Of a DNA stretch of 64,000 nt, positions 17,118 through 24,883 are shown piece after piece; position 1 is the first letter of the stretch, and every line of letters begins with the position of its first letter. The notes beneath the pieces were generated by a model that saw only the letters and a program-made list of their open reading frames with translations, searched no databases and was not told where the DNA came from. Made by a program: the position numbers and the translations under genes. The stretch comes from Streptomyces sp. NBRC 110028 (GTDB lineage: Bacteria; Actinomycetota; Actinomycetes; Streptomycetales; Streptomycetaceae). The stretch covers positions 843,570 through 907,569 of the forward strand of contig NZ_BBUZ01000023.1 in assembly GCF_001417735.1 (NCBI RefSeq), in the 5' to 3' direction.

Positions 17118-17875
17118 GCGCGTACTACTTCCGTGCCCTGCTTTTCGATGGCGAGGGCGTCCTGTGGGGTGAGACCGGCGTCCGTGATCAACAGGTCGAC
17201 ATCGTCGAGGCCGCCGAAGCGGGCGAAGTGCTCCTGGCCGTACTTGCCGGAGTCGGCGAGCAGCACGACCCGGCGGGCGGAGCCGATCATGGCGCGCTTG
17301 ACGGCGGCCTCCGCGAGGTCGGGGGTGGTCAGCCCGCTGTCCGGGGAGAAGCCGTTGGTGGCGAGGAAGACCACATCGGCCCTGATCTCGCCGTAGCCGC
17401 GCAGTGCCCAGGCGTCGACGGCGGCCCGGGTGCGGTGGCGGACCCGGCCGCCGACCAGGTGCAGGGCGATGCCGGGGTGGTCGGCGAGGCGGGCCGCGAT
17501 CGGCAGCGCGTGGGTGACCACGGTGAGCCCGGCTTCCAGGGGGATGGCGGCGGCGAACCGGGCCGCCGTCGACCCGGCGTCGATGATCACGCTGCCGTCG
17601 GCGGGGAGTTCGGCGAGGGCGGCACGCGCGATGCGGTCCTTCTCGTCGGCGGCGGTGCTCTCGCGCTCGGCGAGGTCGGGCTCGAAATCGAGACGTCCTG
17701 CCGGGATCGCGCCCCCGTGCACGCGGCGCACCAGACCGGCCCGGTCGAGGGCCCGCAGATCACGCCGTACGGTCTCGGCGGTGACCTGGAACTCCTCGGC
17801 GAGGGACAGGACATCCACCCGTCCGCTGTCGCGGGCGAGCCGGAGGATCTCCTGCTGACGCTCCGGTGCGTACAT
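17114..17875 (-). CDS. fruR: DeoR/GlpR-family repressor of the fructose operon
   Basis: The 253-aa protein has a DeoR winged helix at residues 1-55 (PERQQEILRLARDSGRVDVL, VTAETVRRDLRALDRAGLV) and a C-terminal sugar-phosphate sensor domain with IDAGSTAARFA and FLATNGFSPDSGLTTPDLAE. In this family the effector is a sugar phosphate, here most likely fructose 1-phosphate. It is the first gene of the operon, so autoregulation is probable; I did not find an unambiguous operator in the 238 bp upstream. Confidence 0.92.
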   Translation of the reverse strand: MYAPERQQEILRLARDSGRVDVLSLAEEFQVTAETVRRDLRALDRAGLVRRVHGGAIPAGRLDFEPDLAERESTAADEKDRIARAALAELPADGSVIIDAGSTAARFAAAIPLEAGLTVVTHALPIAARLADHPGIALHLVGGRVRHRTRAAVDAWALRGYGEIRADVVFLATNGFSPDSGLTTPDLAEAAVKRAMIGSARRVVLLADSGKYGQEHFARFGGLDDVDLLITDAGLTPQDALAIEKQGTEVVRA

Positions 17876-18113
17876 GTGGGTTTACGTCCCTTCCATGCCC
17901 GAACCTGTGATTTCGCGGCCAGATTACGTCGCCACTTCCGGAAAGTAAACAGACTCGGGCACGAAACAAACCCGACCGGACAGACTCGGGCCAGATTCGA
18001 AAGCCTGGGCCAGATTCCCGGCGCGCCCCGCCAGGATCAGACATGTCCGAGGGCATCACAGCACATCTGGGCATCCCTCATCTTCATCGCATTCTTCGCG
18101 TACGGGAGCGGAC

Positions 18114-18744
18114 GTGACACTCGACGGCAAGGCGGCCCTGATCACCGAAGGCAGCCGCGGCATCGGCCGGGCCATCGCCCTCCGGCTCGCCGAGGACGGC
18201 GCCGATGTCGCCCTGACCTACCACCATCAGGCCGGCCGTGCGGCGGACCTCGTCGAACGGATCAAGGCGCTGGGCCGCCGGGCCCTGGCCGTCCGGGCGG
18301 ACAGCGCGGGCCCGGTGGCGGTGCGGGCCCGGCGGCGGTGCGGGCCCGGTGGCGGTGCGGGCGGCCGTGGCCGGGGCCGCCGCCGAGTTCGGGCGCCTGG
18401 ACATCGTGGTCAACACCCGCGGGCGTGGAAGCGTTCGGCCCGATCACCGAGCTGTCACTGGAGGACGTGGACCGCGTCTTGGATGCCAACGTCCGGGCAC
18501 CCTTCCTGACCGCCTAGTAGGCGGCCGCGCGGGATCACCGTCAACCTGATCCACCCCGGCCCGATCGACACCGGCATGAACCCCGCCGACGGCGAGAGCG
18601 CCGTCCTGCAAAGCGGCTTGACCGCGCTCGGCCGCTACGGACTGCCGTCGGAGGTGGCCGCGACCGTCGCCCATCTCGCGGGCGAGAGCGGCCACTACAT
18701 CAGCGGGGCGTCGATTCGCCGTGGACGGCGGCTTCGCCGCCTGA
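18114..18744 (+). pseudogene. Short-chain dehydrogenase/reductase pseudogene
   Basis: The frame opens MTLDGKAALITEGSRGIGRA, an SDR cofactor-binding start. It then breaks four times. A 17-bp unit is present three times at 18310-18360 where one copy would read straight through (AGPVAVRAAVAGAAAEFG). A +1 C lies near 18414-18419, after DIVVNT. The catalytic Ser and YxxxK segment is deleted at ~18517, where PFLTA meets RGITVNLIHPGPIDTG. A +1 T near 18714 disrupts the ending AVDGGFAA, whose TGA is at 18742. The gene is therefore dead; the deletion rules out sequencing error as the sole explanation. Confidence 0.88.
18310..18360 (+). repeat. Three tandem copies of a 17-bp unit
   Basis: GCCCGGTGGCGGTGCGG occurs at 18310, 18327 (one C/T difference) and 18344. 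Because 17 is not a multiple of three, the two extra copies add 34 bp and shift the SDR frame. This looks like replication slippage inside the gene. Confidence 0.9.
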
Positions 18745-18836
18745 GCAGCCTGACGCGAGCCGCACCGCGAGCCGTCTGATCAGTAGCCACCCGACCGCGA
18801 GCCACCGACCGCGAGCCGTCCGATCAGGCGAGGAAG

Positions 18837-18867
18837 AGCCCCGGCGCTCGGGGGAGGCGCCGGGGCT
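18837..18867 (-). terminator. Hairpin downstream of hrdD
   Basis: AGCCCCGGCGC and GCGCCGGGGCT form an 11-bp perfect stem around a 9-nt loop, 50 bp past the hrdD stop and also past the SDR remnant, so it can serve both directions. Confidence 0.8.
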
Positions 18868-18916
18868 TGGTCTATGGGGTCTGTGACGTACGGTCGGGTC
18901 CATGCGGCGCGGCAGC

Positions 18917-19918
18917 TCAGGCCGCGGCGTCGAAGCCGGTCTGACGGGCCATCTTCTTCAGTTCCAGCAGCGCGTGCTTCTCGATCTGACGGATGCGCTC
19001 ACGCGTGAGCCCATGCTGCTTGCCGACCTCGGTGAGCGTGCGCTCCCGTCCGTCGTCGATGCCGTACCGCGCCTTGATGATGGAGGCGGTCCGGTCATCG
19101 AGGCGGCCGATGAGGTCTTCCAGCTCCTCGCTGCGCAGCAGCGTCATCACCGACTGCTCGGGCGAGACGGCCGAGGTGTCCTCCAGCAGGTCGCCGAACT
19201 GGGTCTCGCCCTCGTCGTCGACCGACATGTTGAGGCTCACCGGGTCGCGCGCCCAGTCCAGCACGTCCGAGACCCGCTCCGGCGTGGAGCCCAGCTCCTC
19301 GGCGATCTCCGAGTGCTCCGGGTCGCGGCCGTGCTCACGGTTGAACTCACGCTGCACCCGGCGGATCCGGCCCAGCTCCTCGACCAGGTGGACGGGCAGC
19401 CGGATCGTGCGGGACTGATCGGCGATCGAGCGCGTGATGGCCTGGCGGATCCACCACGTGGCATACGTCGAGAACTTGAAGCCCTTGGTGTAGTCGAACT
19501 TCTCCACAGCGCGCACCAGGCCCGCGTTGCCCTCCTGGATCAGGTCGAGCAAGGGCAGACCACTGCGCGGATAACGGCGGGCCACGGCCACGACCAGGCG
19601 CAGATTCGAGCGGATGAAGACATCCTTCGCGCGGGCGCCCTCGGCGGCGATGGCCTTGAGCTCCTCTCGGCTCGCGCCGGCGGCTCCGGCGTCCTCGACC
19701 TCTCCGTCCAGAATCTGCTGGGCATATACACCCGCCTCGACAGCCTGGGACAGCTCGACCTCCTTCGCCGCGTCCAGCAACGGGGTACGAGCGATCTCGT
19801 CGAGATACATGCCGACCAGGTCGCGATCGGCGATCTCCCCGCCTGTGGCGCGAACACTGTTGGCCCCCTCAGCACCACCGGTGGTGGCCTGATTGCGGGC
19901 GACGGCACGGGTTGCCAT
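18917..19918 (-). CDS. hrdD: RNA polymerase principal-like sigma factor HrdD
   Basis: This sigma-70 family group 2 factor has 333 aa. It begins MATRAVARNQ after AAGGGAG and contains region 1.2 (IADRDLVGMYLDEIARTPLL), region 2 (RSNLRLVVAVARRYPRSGLP, STYATWWIRQAITRSIADQS), region 3 (IRRVQREFNREHGRDPE) and region 4.2 (ERTLTEVGKQHGLTRERIRQ). The large region 1.1 of HrdB is absent, and the N-terminus and length match HrdD rather than HrdA or HrdB. A longer frame to 20323 is upstream noise. A sigma-R-type promoter precedes it at 19996-20022. Confidence 0.94.
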   Translation of the reverse strand: MATRAVARNQATTGGAEGANSVRATGGEIADRDLVGMYLDEIARTPLLDAAKEVELSQAVEAGVYAQQILDGEVEDAGAAGASREELKAIAAEGARAKDVFIRSNLRLVVAVARRYPRSGLPLLDLIQEGNAGLVRAVEKFDYTKGFKFSTYATWWIRQAITRSIADQSRTIRLPVHLVEELGRIRRVQREFNREHGRDPEHSEIAEELGSTPERVSDVLDWARDPVSLNMSVDDEGETQFGDLLEDTSAVSPEQSVMTLLRSEELEDLIGRLDDRTASIIKARYGIDDGRERTLTEVGKQHGLTRERIRQIEKHALLELKKMARQTGFDAAA

Positions 19919-19995
19919 GCGTGCTCCCTTACAGATGGATCGGGCGCGGACTATGAACGGACCTTCCCTGGGCGGGTGCCCCGTCCGATGGAAAC

Positions 19996-20022
19996 AACGA
20001 CTGGAATCCGGACAGAATTCCC
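19996..20022 (-). promoter_or_regulatory. Candidate sigma-R (ECF) promoter of hrdD
   Basis: On the minus strand GGGAAT (20022-20017) is followed after exactly 18 nt by GTT (19998-19996). This fits the sigma-R consensus GGAAT-N18-GTT, about 78 nt upstream of the hrdD ATG. S. coelicolor hrdD is known to be transcribed partly by ECF sigma factors, so the element is expected. Confidence 0.72.
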
Positions 20023-20261
20023 AAGCCGCGCCCACCTTTTTACGATCATGCAGTACCCTGTGCCGCCACAGGGGGTTCAGTGCGAGGCGACAGCGTCGAG
20101 AAACGCAGGTCAGGGGCGCCGATCGCGCCGGAGCGGCCGCCTTCCCCCGCCTTCCCACCTCGCCTCCCCTCCCACAAGACGGATCCCATGGCCTTCTGGT
20201 TGCCCGGACCGGTTGCCGGAGGCCCGGGGCGGGTGTGCGCTTGAGGGGAGGAGGTCCTGCC

Positions 20262-20675
20262 ATGAGTCCTGTCATGAAGGCGTCCCCGGCCCGGGGGCGC
20301 CACCGGCCGCATCTCCCCGCCACCCGGCTCCACGCCTCCGCGTCCTGGGTGGTCCCCGTCGTGCTGGGTGTCCTCAGCGGCGGCTACGCGATGTTCATCG
20401 GTCACAACCAGGGCGCGACGGTGCTCGCCGCCGGGCTCCTCGGCCTGGTCGGGGCCGTCGTCGTCGGCGTGGCCTGCTATCTGGTCGGGCGGATCCAGGG
20501 ACGGCTGCTGCCGGAGGTCAGGGCGGGGCTGTACGGAGCGCTCCTCGGCTGCGTGATCGGCTTCCTGTACTGCCTGAGCGGGGCGACCGTGGCCCGGGCG
20601 TCCGTCATCGCCCTCGCGGTGGCGCTGGCGATGGCGGCGGCGTCGTTCTACGTCTTCCACGCCCGGGAGGAATGA
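20262..20675 (+). CDS. Small integral membrane protein of unknown function
   Basis: The 137-aa product has a basic N-terminus (residues 1-25) followed by four hydrophobic segments at about 28-47, 52-75, 87-105 and 109-130, including GVLSGGYAMFIGHNQGATVL and LYGALLGCVIGFLYCLSGAT. No catalytic motif is visible. GAGGAGG lies 9 nt before ATG 20262, deciding this start over the much longer upstream frame. It is divergent from hrdD by ~340 bp and convergent with the dioxygenase. Function not recognised. Confidence 0.82.
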   Translation: MSPVMKASPARGRHRPHLPATRLHASASWVVPVVLGVLSGGYAMFIGHNQGATVLAAGLLGLVGAVVVGVACYLVGRIQGRLLPEVRAGLYGALLGCVIGFLYCLSGATVARASVIALAVALAMAAASFYVFHAREE

Positions 20676-20695
20676 GCGGACCGAACGGGCGGAGC

Positions 20696-20719
20696 GCCGG
20701 GCGGAGCCGCCCGCCCGGC
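20696..20719. terminator. Bidirectional hairpin
   Basis: GCCGGGCGG and CCGCCCGGC form a 9-bp stem with a 6-nt loop between two convergent genes. Confidence 0.7.
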
Positions 20720-20720
20720 C

Positions 20721-21491
20721 TCAGCCGAGCTGCAGCGACCGCTTCGCCAGCCCCATCCAGAAGCCGTCGATCACGCTCCGCTGGCTGTCCAGCTCCGACT
20801 CCGCCGCGCCCAGCGTGACGAACAGCGGGGCGAAGTGCTCGGTGCGCGGGTGGGCGAGGGAGCCGCTGGGGGATGCGTGCTCGAAGTCCAGCAAGGCGTC
20901 GATGTCCTGCCCGGCGAGGGCGCGCCGCCCCCAGTCGTCGAACTCGGTCGACCAGCCGGGCGGCGTCGGGCCGGCGTGGCGCAGCGCGGCCAGGTTGTGG
21001 GTGAAGAAGCCGCTGCCGACGATCAGCACCCCCTCGTCGCGCAGCGGGGCGAGCTTGCGGCCGATGTCCATCAGCTTCCGCGGGTCCAGGGTCGGCATCG
21101 AGACCTGGAGGACGGGAATGTCGGCGTCCGGGTACATCTCGACGAGCGGTACGTAGGCGCCGTGATCGAGCCCCCGGCCGGGGATGTCCTGGACGGGAGT
21201 GCCCGCGGTACGCAGCGTCTTGCGGACGCGCTCGGCCAGCTCGGGCGCGCCGGGCGCGGCGTAGCGGACCCGGTAGTAGTGCTCGGGGAAGCCCCAGAAG
21301 TCGTAGACCAGCGGAACCGTTTCGGTGGCGCCGATGGCGAGCGGGGCTTCCTCCCAGTGCGCGGAGATCATCAAAATGGCGGTGGGACGGGGCAGGTCCG
21401 CCGCCCAGGCGGCGAGCTGTCCGGGCCAGACCGGATCATCGGCGAGCGGCGGAGCACCATGGCTGAGATAGAGGGCGGGCATGCGCGACAC
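20721..21491 (-). CDS. Class III extradiol dioxygenase (DODA/YgiD type)
   Basis: The 256-aa protein belongs to the LigB-like zinc/iron ring-opening dioxygenases that act on catechols such as DOPA. Likely metal ligands are the His in LYLSHGAPPLA, in MISAHWEEAPLA and in RTEHFAPLF; GLDHGAYVPLVEMYP is the family signature near residue 120. GTG 21491 has GAGGAG upstream; ATG 21482 is an alternative. It is divergent from a MarR regulator across an AT-rich operator region, so it is probably induced by a phenolic or quinone ligand. Substrate is unproven. Confidence 0.9.
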   Translation of the reverse strand: MSRMPALYLSHGAPPLADDPVWPGQLAAWAADLPRPTAILMISAHWEEAPLAIGATETVPLVYDFWGFPEHYYRVRYAAPGAPELAERVRKTLRTAGTPVQDIPGRGLDHGAYVPLVEMYPDADIPVLQVSMPTLDPRKLMDIGRKLAPLRDEGVLIVGSGFFTHNLAALRHAGPTPPGWSTEFDDWGRRALAGQDIDALLDFEHASPSGSLAHPRTEHFAPLFVTLGAAESELDSQRSVIDGFWMGLAKRSLQLG

Positions 21492-21525
21492 GGCGGCGGC
21501 TCCTCGGCCAGACGAACATCAGAAA

Positions 21526-21584
21526 GCTTGAAGTCTCAAGCAACAGTCGACTTCACGGTATAGCACACTTGTTTAAAATTCAAG
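21526..21584. promoter_or_regulatory. MarR operator candidates in divergent promoter
   Basis: Two inverted repeats share CTTG/CAAG ends: GCTTGA-agtc-TCAAGC at 21526-21541 (perfect 6-bp arms) and CTTG-N9-CAAG at 21568-21584. They lie between the dioxygenase start and the MarR start in an unusually AT-rich stretch. Confidence 0.65.
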
Positions 21585-21616
21585 AAGTAGTCTTTACACT
21601 GAACGATGTGGACGCC

Positions 21617-22159
21617 ATGAACTCCCCCGCAGACGCAGACACAGACGCAGAAACAGACACCGGAACAGGCACCGACACCGACGAGCCCCGCTGGCTGAAC
21701 GATGACGAGCAGCGCGCCTGGCTCGCGTACGTCCAGGCCAGGATGTTGCTGGAAGACCATCTCGACCGTCAGCTGCAGCGCGACGCGGGCATGCCGCACA
21801 TCTACTACAGCCTCCTGGTGAAGCTCTCCTGGGCGCCGCGCCACCAGATGCGGATGACGGAACTGGCCGAGGCCGCCAAGATCACCCGTTCCCGGCTCTC
21901 CCACGCCATCACCCGCATGGAGAAGGACGGCTGGGTGCGGCGCGAGGACTGCCCCTCCGACAAGCGCGGGCAGAACGCGGTCCTCACCGAGAAGGGATTC
22001 GACGTCCTCAAGCAGACCGCGCCCGGCCATGTCCACGCCGTCCGCTCGGCGATCTTCGACCGGCTCACCTCGGAGCAGATCGCCCAGTTCGGCGACGTCT
22101 GCCAGATCATCGCCGACGGGCTCCAGCCCGAGGGCGCCGATCTCCCCTGGCTGCGCTGA
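21617..22159 (+). CDS. MarR-family transcriptional regulator
   Basis: The 180-aa product has an acidic Asp/Thr-rich leader (residues 1-22), then a MarR winged helix: YYSLLVKLSWAPRHQMRMTE, LAEAAKITRSRLSHAITRME and WVRREDCPSDKRGQNAVLT with the wing arginines. ATG 21617 is used; an in-frame GTG at 21608 would add three residues, and neither has a Shine-Dalgarno, so a leaderless transcript is possible. It probably represses the divergent dioxygenase and itself through the CTTG/CAAG repeats. Confidence 0.9.
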   Translation: MNSPADADTDAETDTGTGTDTDEPRWLNDDEQRAWLAYVQARMLLEDHLDRQLQRDAGMPHIYYSLLVKLSWAPRHQMRMTELAEAAKITRSRLSHAITRMEKDGWVRREDCPSDKRGQNAVLTEKGFDVLKQTAPGHVHAVRSAIFDRLTSEQIAQFGDVCQIIADGLQPEGADLPWLR

Positions 22160-22174
22160 CCCAAAGGCGCACCT

Positions 22175-22214
22175 GGGCCCCGCTCCACCGGGCGAATGCC
22201 GGGGAGCGGGGCCC
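22175..22214. terminator. Bidirectional hairpin between marR and MFS genes
   Basis: GGGCCCCGCTCC pairs with GGAGCGGGGCCC, a 12-bp perfect stem with a 16-nt loop, between the MarR stop (22159) and the convergent MFS stop (22233). Confidence 0.85.
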
Positions 22215-22232
22215 ATGCGTCCGTACGCGTCG

Positions 22233-23753
22233 TCAGTGCGCCATGACCGGCACGGCGTCCTCCACCGCCCCGTCGGCCGAACCGGCGATCGCGCCGCCGC
22301 CGTCCTGCCTCCCGGCGCTGATCAGCGTCGTGGCGATCGCCGCGGCCAGCAGCAGGATGGCGACCGCCCAGGCGATGGCCGCGGTGTAGCCGTGCACCAT
22401 CGACTGCAGCTGCAGCAGCTTCGGCGACGAGGCCGTGGCCATGTGGCCCTTGGCGTAGGCCGTGGTGGCGCTGGCGGCGATGGTGTTGAGCAGCGCGGTG
22501 CCGATCGCACCGCCCACCTGCTGCGAGGTGTTGACCATCGCGGAGGCGACGCCCGCGTCACGCGGCTCGACACCATGGGTGGCCAGGCTCATCGCGGGCA
22601 TGAACGCCGTGCCCATGCCGAGGCCGAGCAGCATGATCGCGGGCAGGATCAGCGCCGGGTACGAGCTGTCCAGGTCGATCTGGGTCAGCAGCAGCATGCC
22701 GGACGCGGCGACCAGGAAGCCCGGGCCCATCAGCAGCCGCGGCGGAACCCGGGTCATCAGCCGGGCGCCGATCTGCGTCGATCCGGTGATCATGCCCGCG
22801 ACCATCGGCAGGAAGGCCAGACCGGTCTGGACCGGGCTGTACCCCTTGACGATCTGCATGTAGTAGGTGAGGAAGAGGAACAGACCGAACATGCCGATGA
22901 TGGCGAGGCCCAGCGAGGCGTAGACCCCGCCGCGGTTGCGGTCGGTGACGACGCGCAGCGGCAGCAGCGGCGTCTTGACCCGGGACTCGACGATCACGAA
23001 GGCGGTCAGCAGCACGGCGGCCGCGACGTACAGCGCGACGGTCGGGCCCGCGGTCCAGCCGTCGGACTCGGCGCGGGTGAAGGCGTAGACCAGCGCGACC
23101 AGGCCCGAGGTGGCCAGCAGCACACCGGGGACGTCCAGCTTGGAGGGGTTACGGCTCTCGCTGGGCTCGCGGATCACGGAGATCGCGCCGACCGCGGCGA
23201 CGATGGCGAACGGGATGTTGACGAAGAACGTCCAGCGCCAGTCCAGGTATTCGGTGAGGACACCGCCGAGGATGAGGCCCACGGCACCGCCGCCGCCCGC
23301 GATGGCGCCGAAGACACCGAACGCCTTGGCCCGCTCCTTGGGGTCGGTGAACATCACGGCGAGCAGCGAGAGCGCGGAGGGCGCGAGCAGCGCGCCGAAG
23401 ACGCCCTGCAGGGCGCGGGCGCCGAGCAGCATGCCGCTGCCCACCGCGGCGCCGCCGAGCGCCGAGGCCGCGGCGAAGCCGATGAGCCCGATGATGAAGG
23501 TCTGCTTACGGCCCCACAGGTCCGCGATCCGGCCGCCGAACAGCAGCAGGCCGCCGAAGGCGAGGGCGTAGGCGGTGATGACCCACTGCTTGTTGCCGTC
23601 GGAGATGTGCAGGTCGGCCTGGGCCGAGGGCAGGGCGATGTTCACGATGGTCGCGTCGAGGACGACCATCAGCTGCGCGAGGGCGATGAATATCAGCGCT
23701 TTCCAGCGCCGGGGGTCGGCGTATGGGGCCTTGTTCAGGGCCGTTTCAGGCAT
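22233..23753 (-). CDS. DHA2-family (EmrB/QacA-type) MFS drug exporter
   Basis: The 506-aa membrane protein has 14 predicted helices. Early on it carries VVLDATIVNIALPSAQADL (the DHA2 motif D1 segment) and GRIADLWGRKQTFIIGL (MFS motif A). GVFGAIAGGGGAVGLILGG corresponds to antiporter motif C. Proton-driven efflux of drugs or endogenous metabolites is the family role. It lies downstream of a TetR gene on the same strand. A perfect AAACG-gga-CGTTT repeat at 23786-23798, just upstream of its ATG, suggests that TetR controls it. Confidence 0.93.
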   Translation of the reverse strand: MPETALNKAPYADPRRWKALIFIALAQLMVVLDATIVNIALPSAQADLHISDGNKQWVITAYALAFGGLLLFGGRIADLWGRKQTFIIGLIGFAAASALGGAAVGSGMLLGARALQGVFGALLAPSALSLLAVMFTDPKERAKAFGVFGAIAGGGGAVGLILGGVLTEYLDWRWTFFVNIPFAIVAAVGAISVIREPSESRNPSKLDVPGVLLATSGLVALVYAFTRAESDGWTAGPTVALYVAAAVLLTAFVIVESRVKTPLLPLRVVTDRNRGGVYASLGLAIIGMFGLFLFLTYYMQIVKGYSPVQTGLAFLPMVAGMITGSTQIGARLMTRVPPRLLMGPGFLVAASGMLLLTQIDLDSSYPALILPAIMLLGLGMGTAFMPAMSLATHGVEPRDAGVASAMVNTSQQVGGAIGTALLNTIAASATTAYAKGHMATASSPKLLQLQSMVHGYTAAIAWAVAILLLAAAIATTLISAGRQDGGGAIAGSADGAVEDAVPVMAH

Positions 23754-23785
23754 GGGTGGGCCTACCTAGCGGTGCGGAGAGTGAT

Positions 23786-23798
23786 AAACGGGACGTTT
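23786..23798. promoter_or_regulatory. TetR operator candidate upstream of MFS gene
   Basis: AAACG-GGA-CGTTT is a perfect inverted repeat 33 bp upstream of the MFS start codon. Its AAACGGG half recurs beside the tetR promoter at 24732-24739. Confidence 0.6.
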
Positions 23799-23954
23799 GA
23801 CACCCGGCTCGGGCCGGGCGGAGTCAGGGAATGAGCAGAAGGAATGAGAGCCGGGACGAGGTGAAAGCTGACGATGTGCGGCGTCGCACACAAGGAAGAC
23901 CGGTGGACGCGCGGAAGTAAGCGGTGTTCGGTGAGCGGCCGGGTGCGAGCTACG

Positions 23955-24620
23955 TCACGGCCGGTGCTGCAGATCCTCCAAGGTGACGGCAGAACCGGGA
24001 AGTTCGGAGCGCGCCGGGGCCGACAGACCGTCCAGGAACAGCTGCAGATGCCGGTGCACGAAGGCGTCGAAGTCCACACAGCCGCTGCCGGGCAGCGGCC
24101 GGGTGAGCTGGGTGAGCGCGACCATGAGATCGCCGACGTCGATGTCGGCGCGCAGGCGGCCGGCCGCTCGGGCGGCCCCCATCAGGGCGTCGATACCGGC
24201 GTCCAGACGGTCGCGGGCGGCGATGTGGTCAGGGTGCTCCTTGTCGATGCCGTCGGAGAGCAGGGGGCACAGCGCGCCGATCCGCTCGTCCGCGGCCGCG
24301 TGGACGAAGCGCCCCAGCGCCAGGAAGGCGTCGGGCTCCTCGGCCAGGGCCGATTCGGCTTGTTCGGCGACGCGGGACATCACCGACAGGGTCACCTGAT
24401 GGATCAGTTCACGGCGGTCCGCGAAGTGCCGGTAAATGGTGGCATTGCCGACTCCCGCCCGTCGAGCGATTTCATCGAGCGGGACCTCGGCCCCGTACTC
24501 GACGAGCACCTCGCGGGCGGCGCCGACGATCCGCTCCCGGTTGCGCAGGGCGTCGGCGCGCAGTCGGGGCGGTGCGTGCCGTGCGCGCTCCGCGGCCTGT
24601 GCGGCGGTGGCTCCGGTCAT
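23955..24620 (-). CDS. TetR-family repressor (MFS-associated)
   Basis: The 221-aa protein has the TetR helix-turn-helix at residues ~18-65 (RNRERIVGAAREVLVEYGAE, VPLDEIARRAGVGNATIYRH). The C-terminal ligand domain contains LCPLLSDGIDKEHPDHIAA. ATG 24620 follows AAGGGGAGC, so the 35 extra codons of the longer frame are not used. It lies 200 bp upstream of the MFS gene on the same strand, and similar AAACG half-sites near both promoters suggest it represses both. Confidence 0.92.
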   Translation of the reverse strand: MTGATAAQAAERARHAPPRLRADALRNRERIVGAAREVLVEYGAEVPLDEIARRAGVGNATIYRHFADRRELIHQVTLSVMSRVAEQAESALAEEPDAFLALGRFVHAAADERIGALCPLLSDGIDKEHPDHIAARDRLDAGIDALMGAARAAGRLRADIDVGDLMVALTQLTRPLPGSGCVDFDAFVHRHLQLFLDGLSAPARSELPGSAVTLEDLQHRP

Positions 24621-24707
24621 GACAGCTCCCCTTTCTGTGTCCGATCGTCCCGGCATCGGATGATTCGAGGCGAACGATTCGAGGTTCAATATTTCCGGGG
24701 AGTCAGT

Positions 24708-24739
24708 CCCCGTTTGTTCGGTCACCGGTTTAAACGGGG
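24708..24739. promoter_or_regulatory. Inverted repeat upstream of tetR
   Basis: CCCCGTTT (24708-24715) and AAACGGGG (24732-24739) form 8-bp arms 16 nt apart; the right arm overlaps a GTTTAAAC palindrome. It is about 90-120 bp upstream of the tetR ATG and shares its half-site with 23786-23798. Confidence 0.5.
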
Positions 24740-24883
24740 AACCAGTCCTCGGAATTTCACAGTCCGCAGGTGACCCGCGTCACACCTGATGCGTGCCCGT
24801 TTCGCCCGCCCGGCCCAGTCGATTCGCCCGCCCGGACGCACCCCACGGGCGCCCCGGCACGCTCCGGCACACCGTGGGCGGCG

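Noticed and set aside
22029..23834. 601-aa plus-strand frame opposite the DHA2 pump
   Set aside because: Shadow frame with His/Gln/Arg/Gly bias and no recognisable domain, fully overlapping a well-supported MFS gene.
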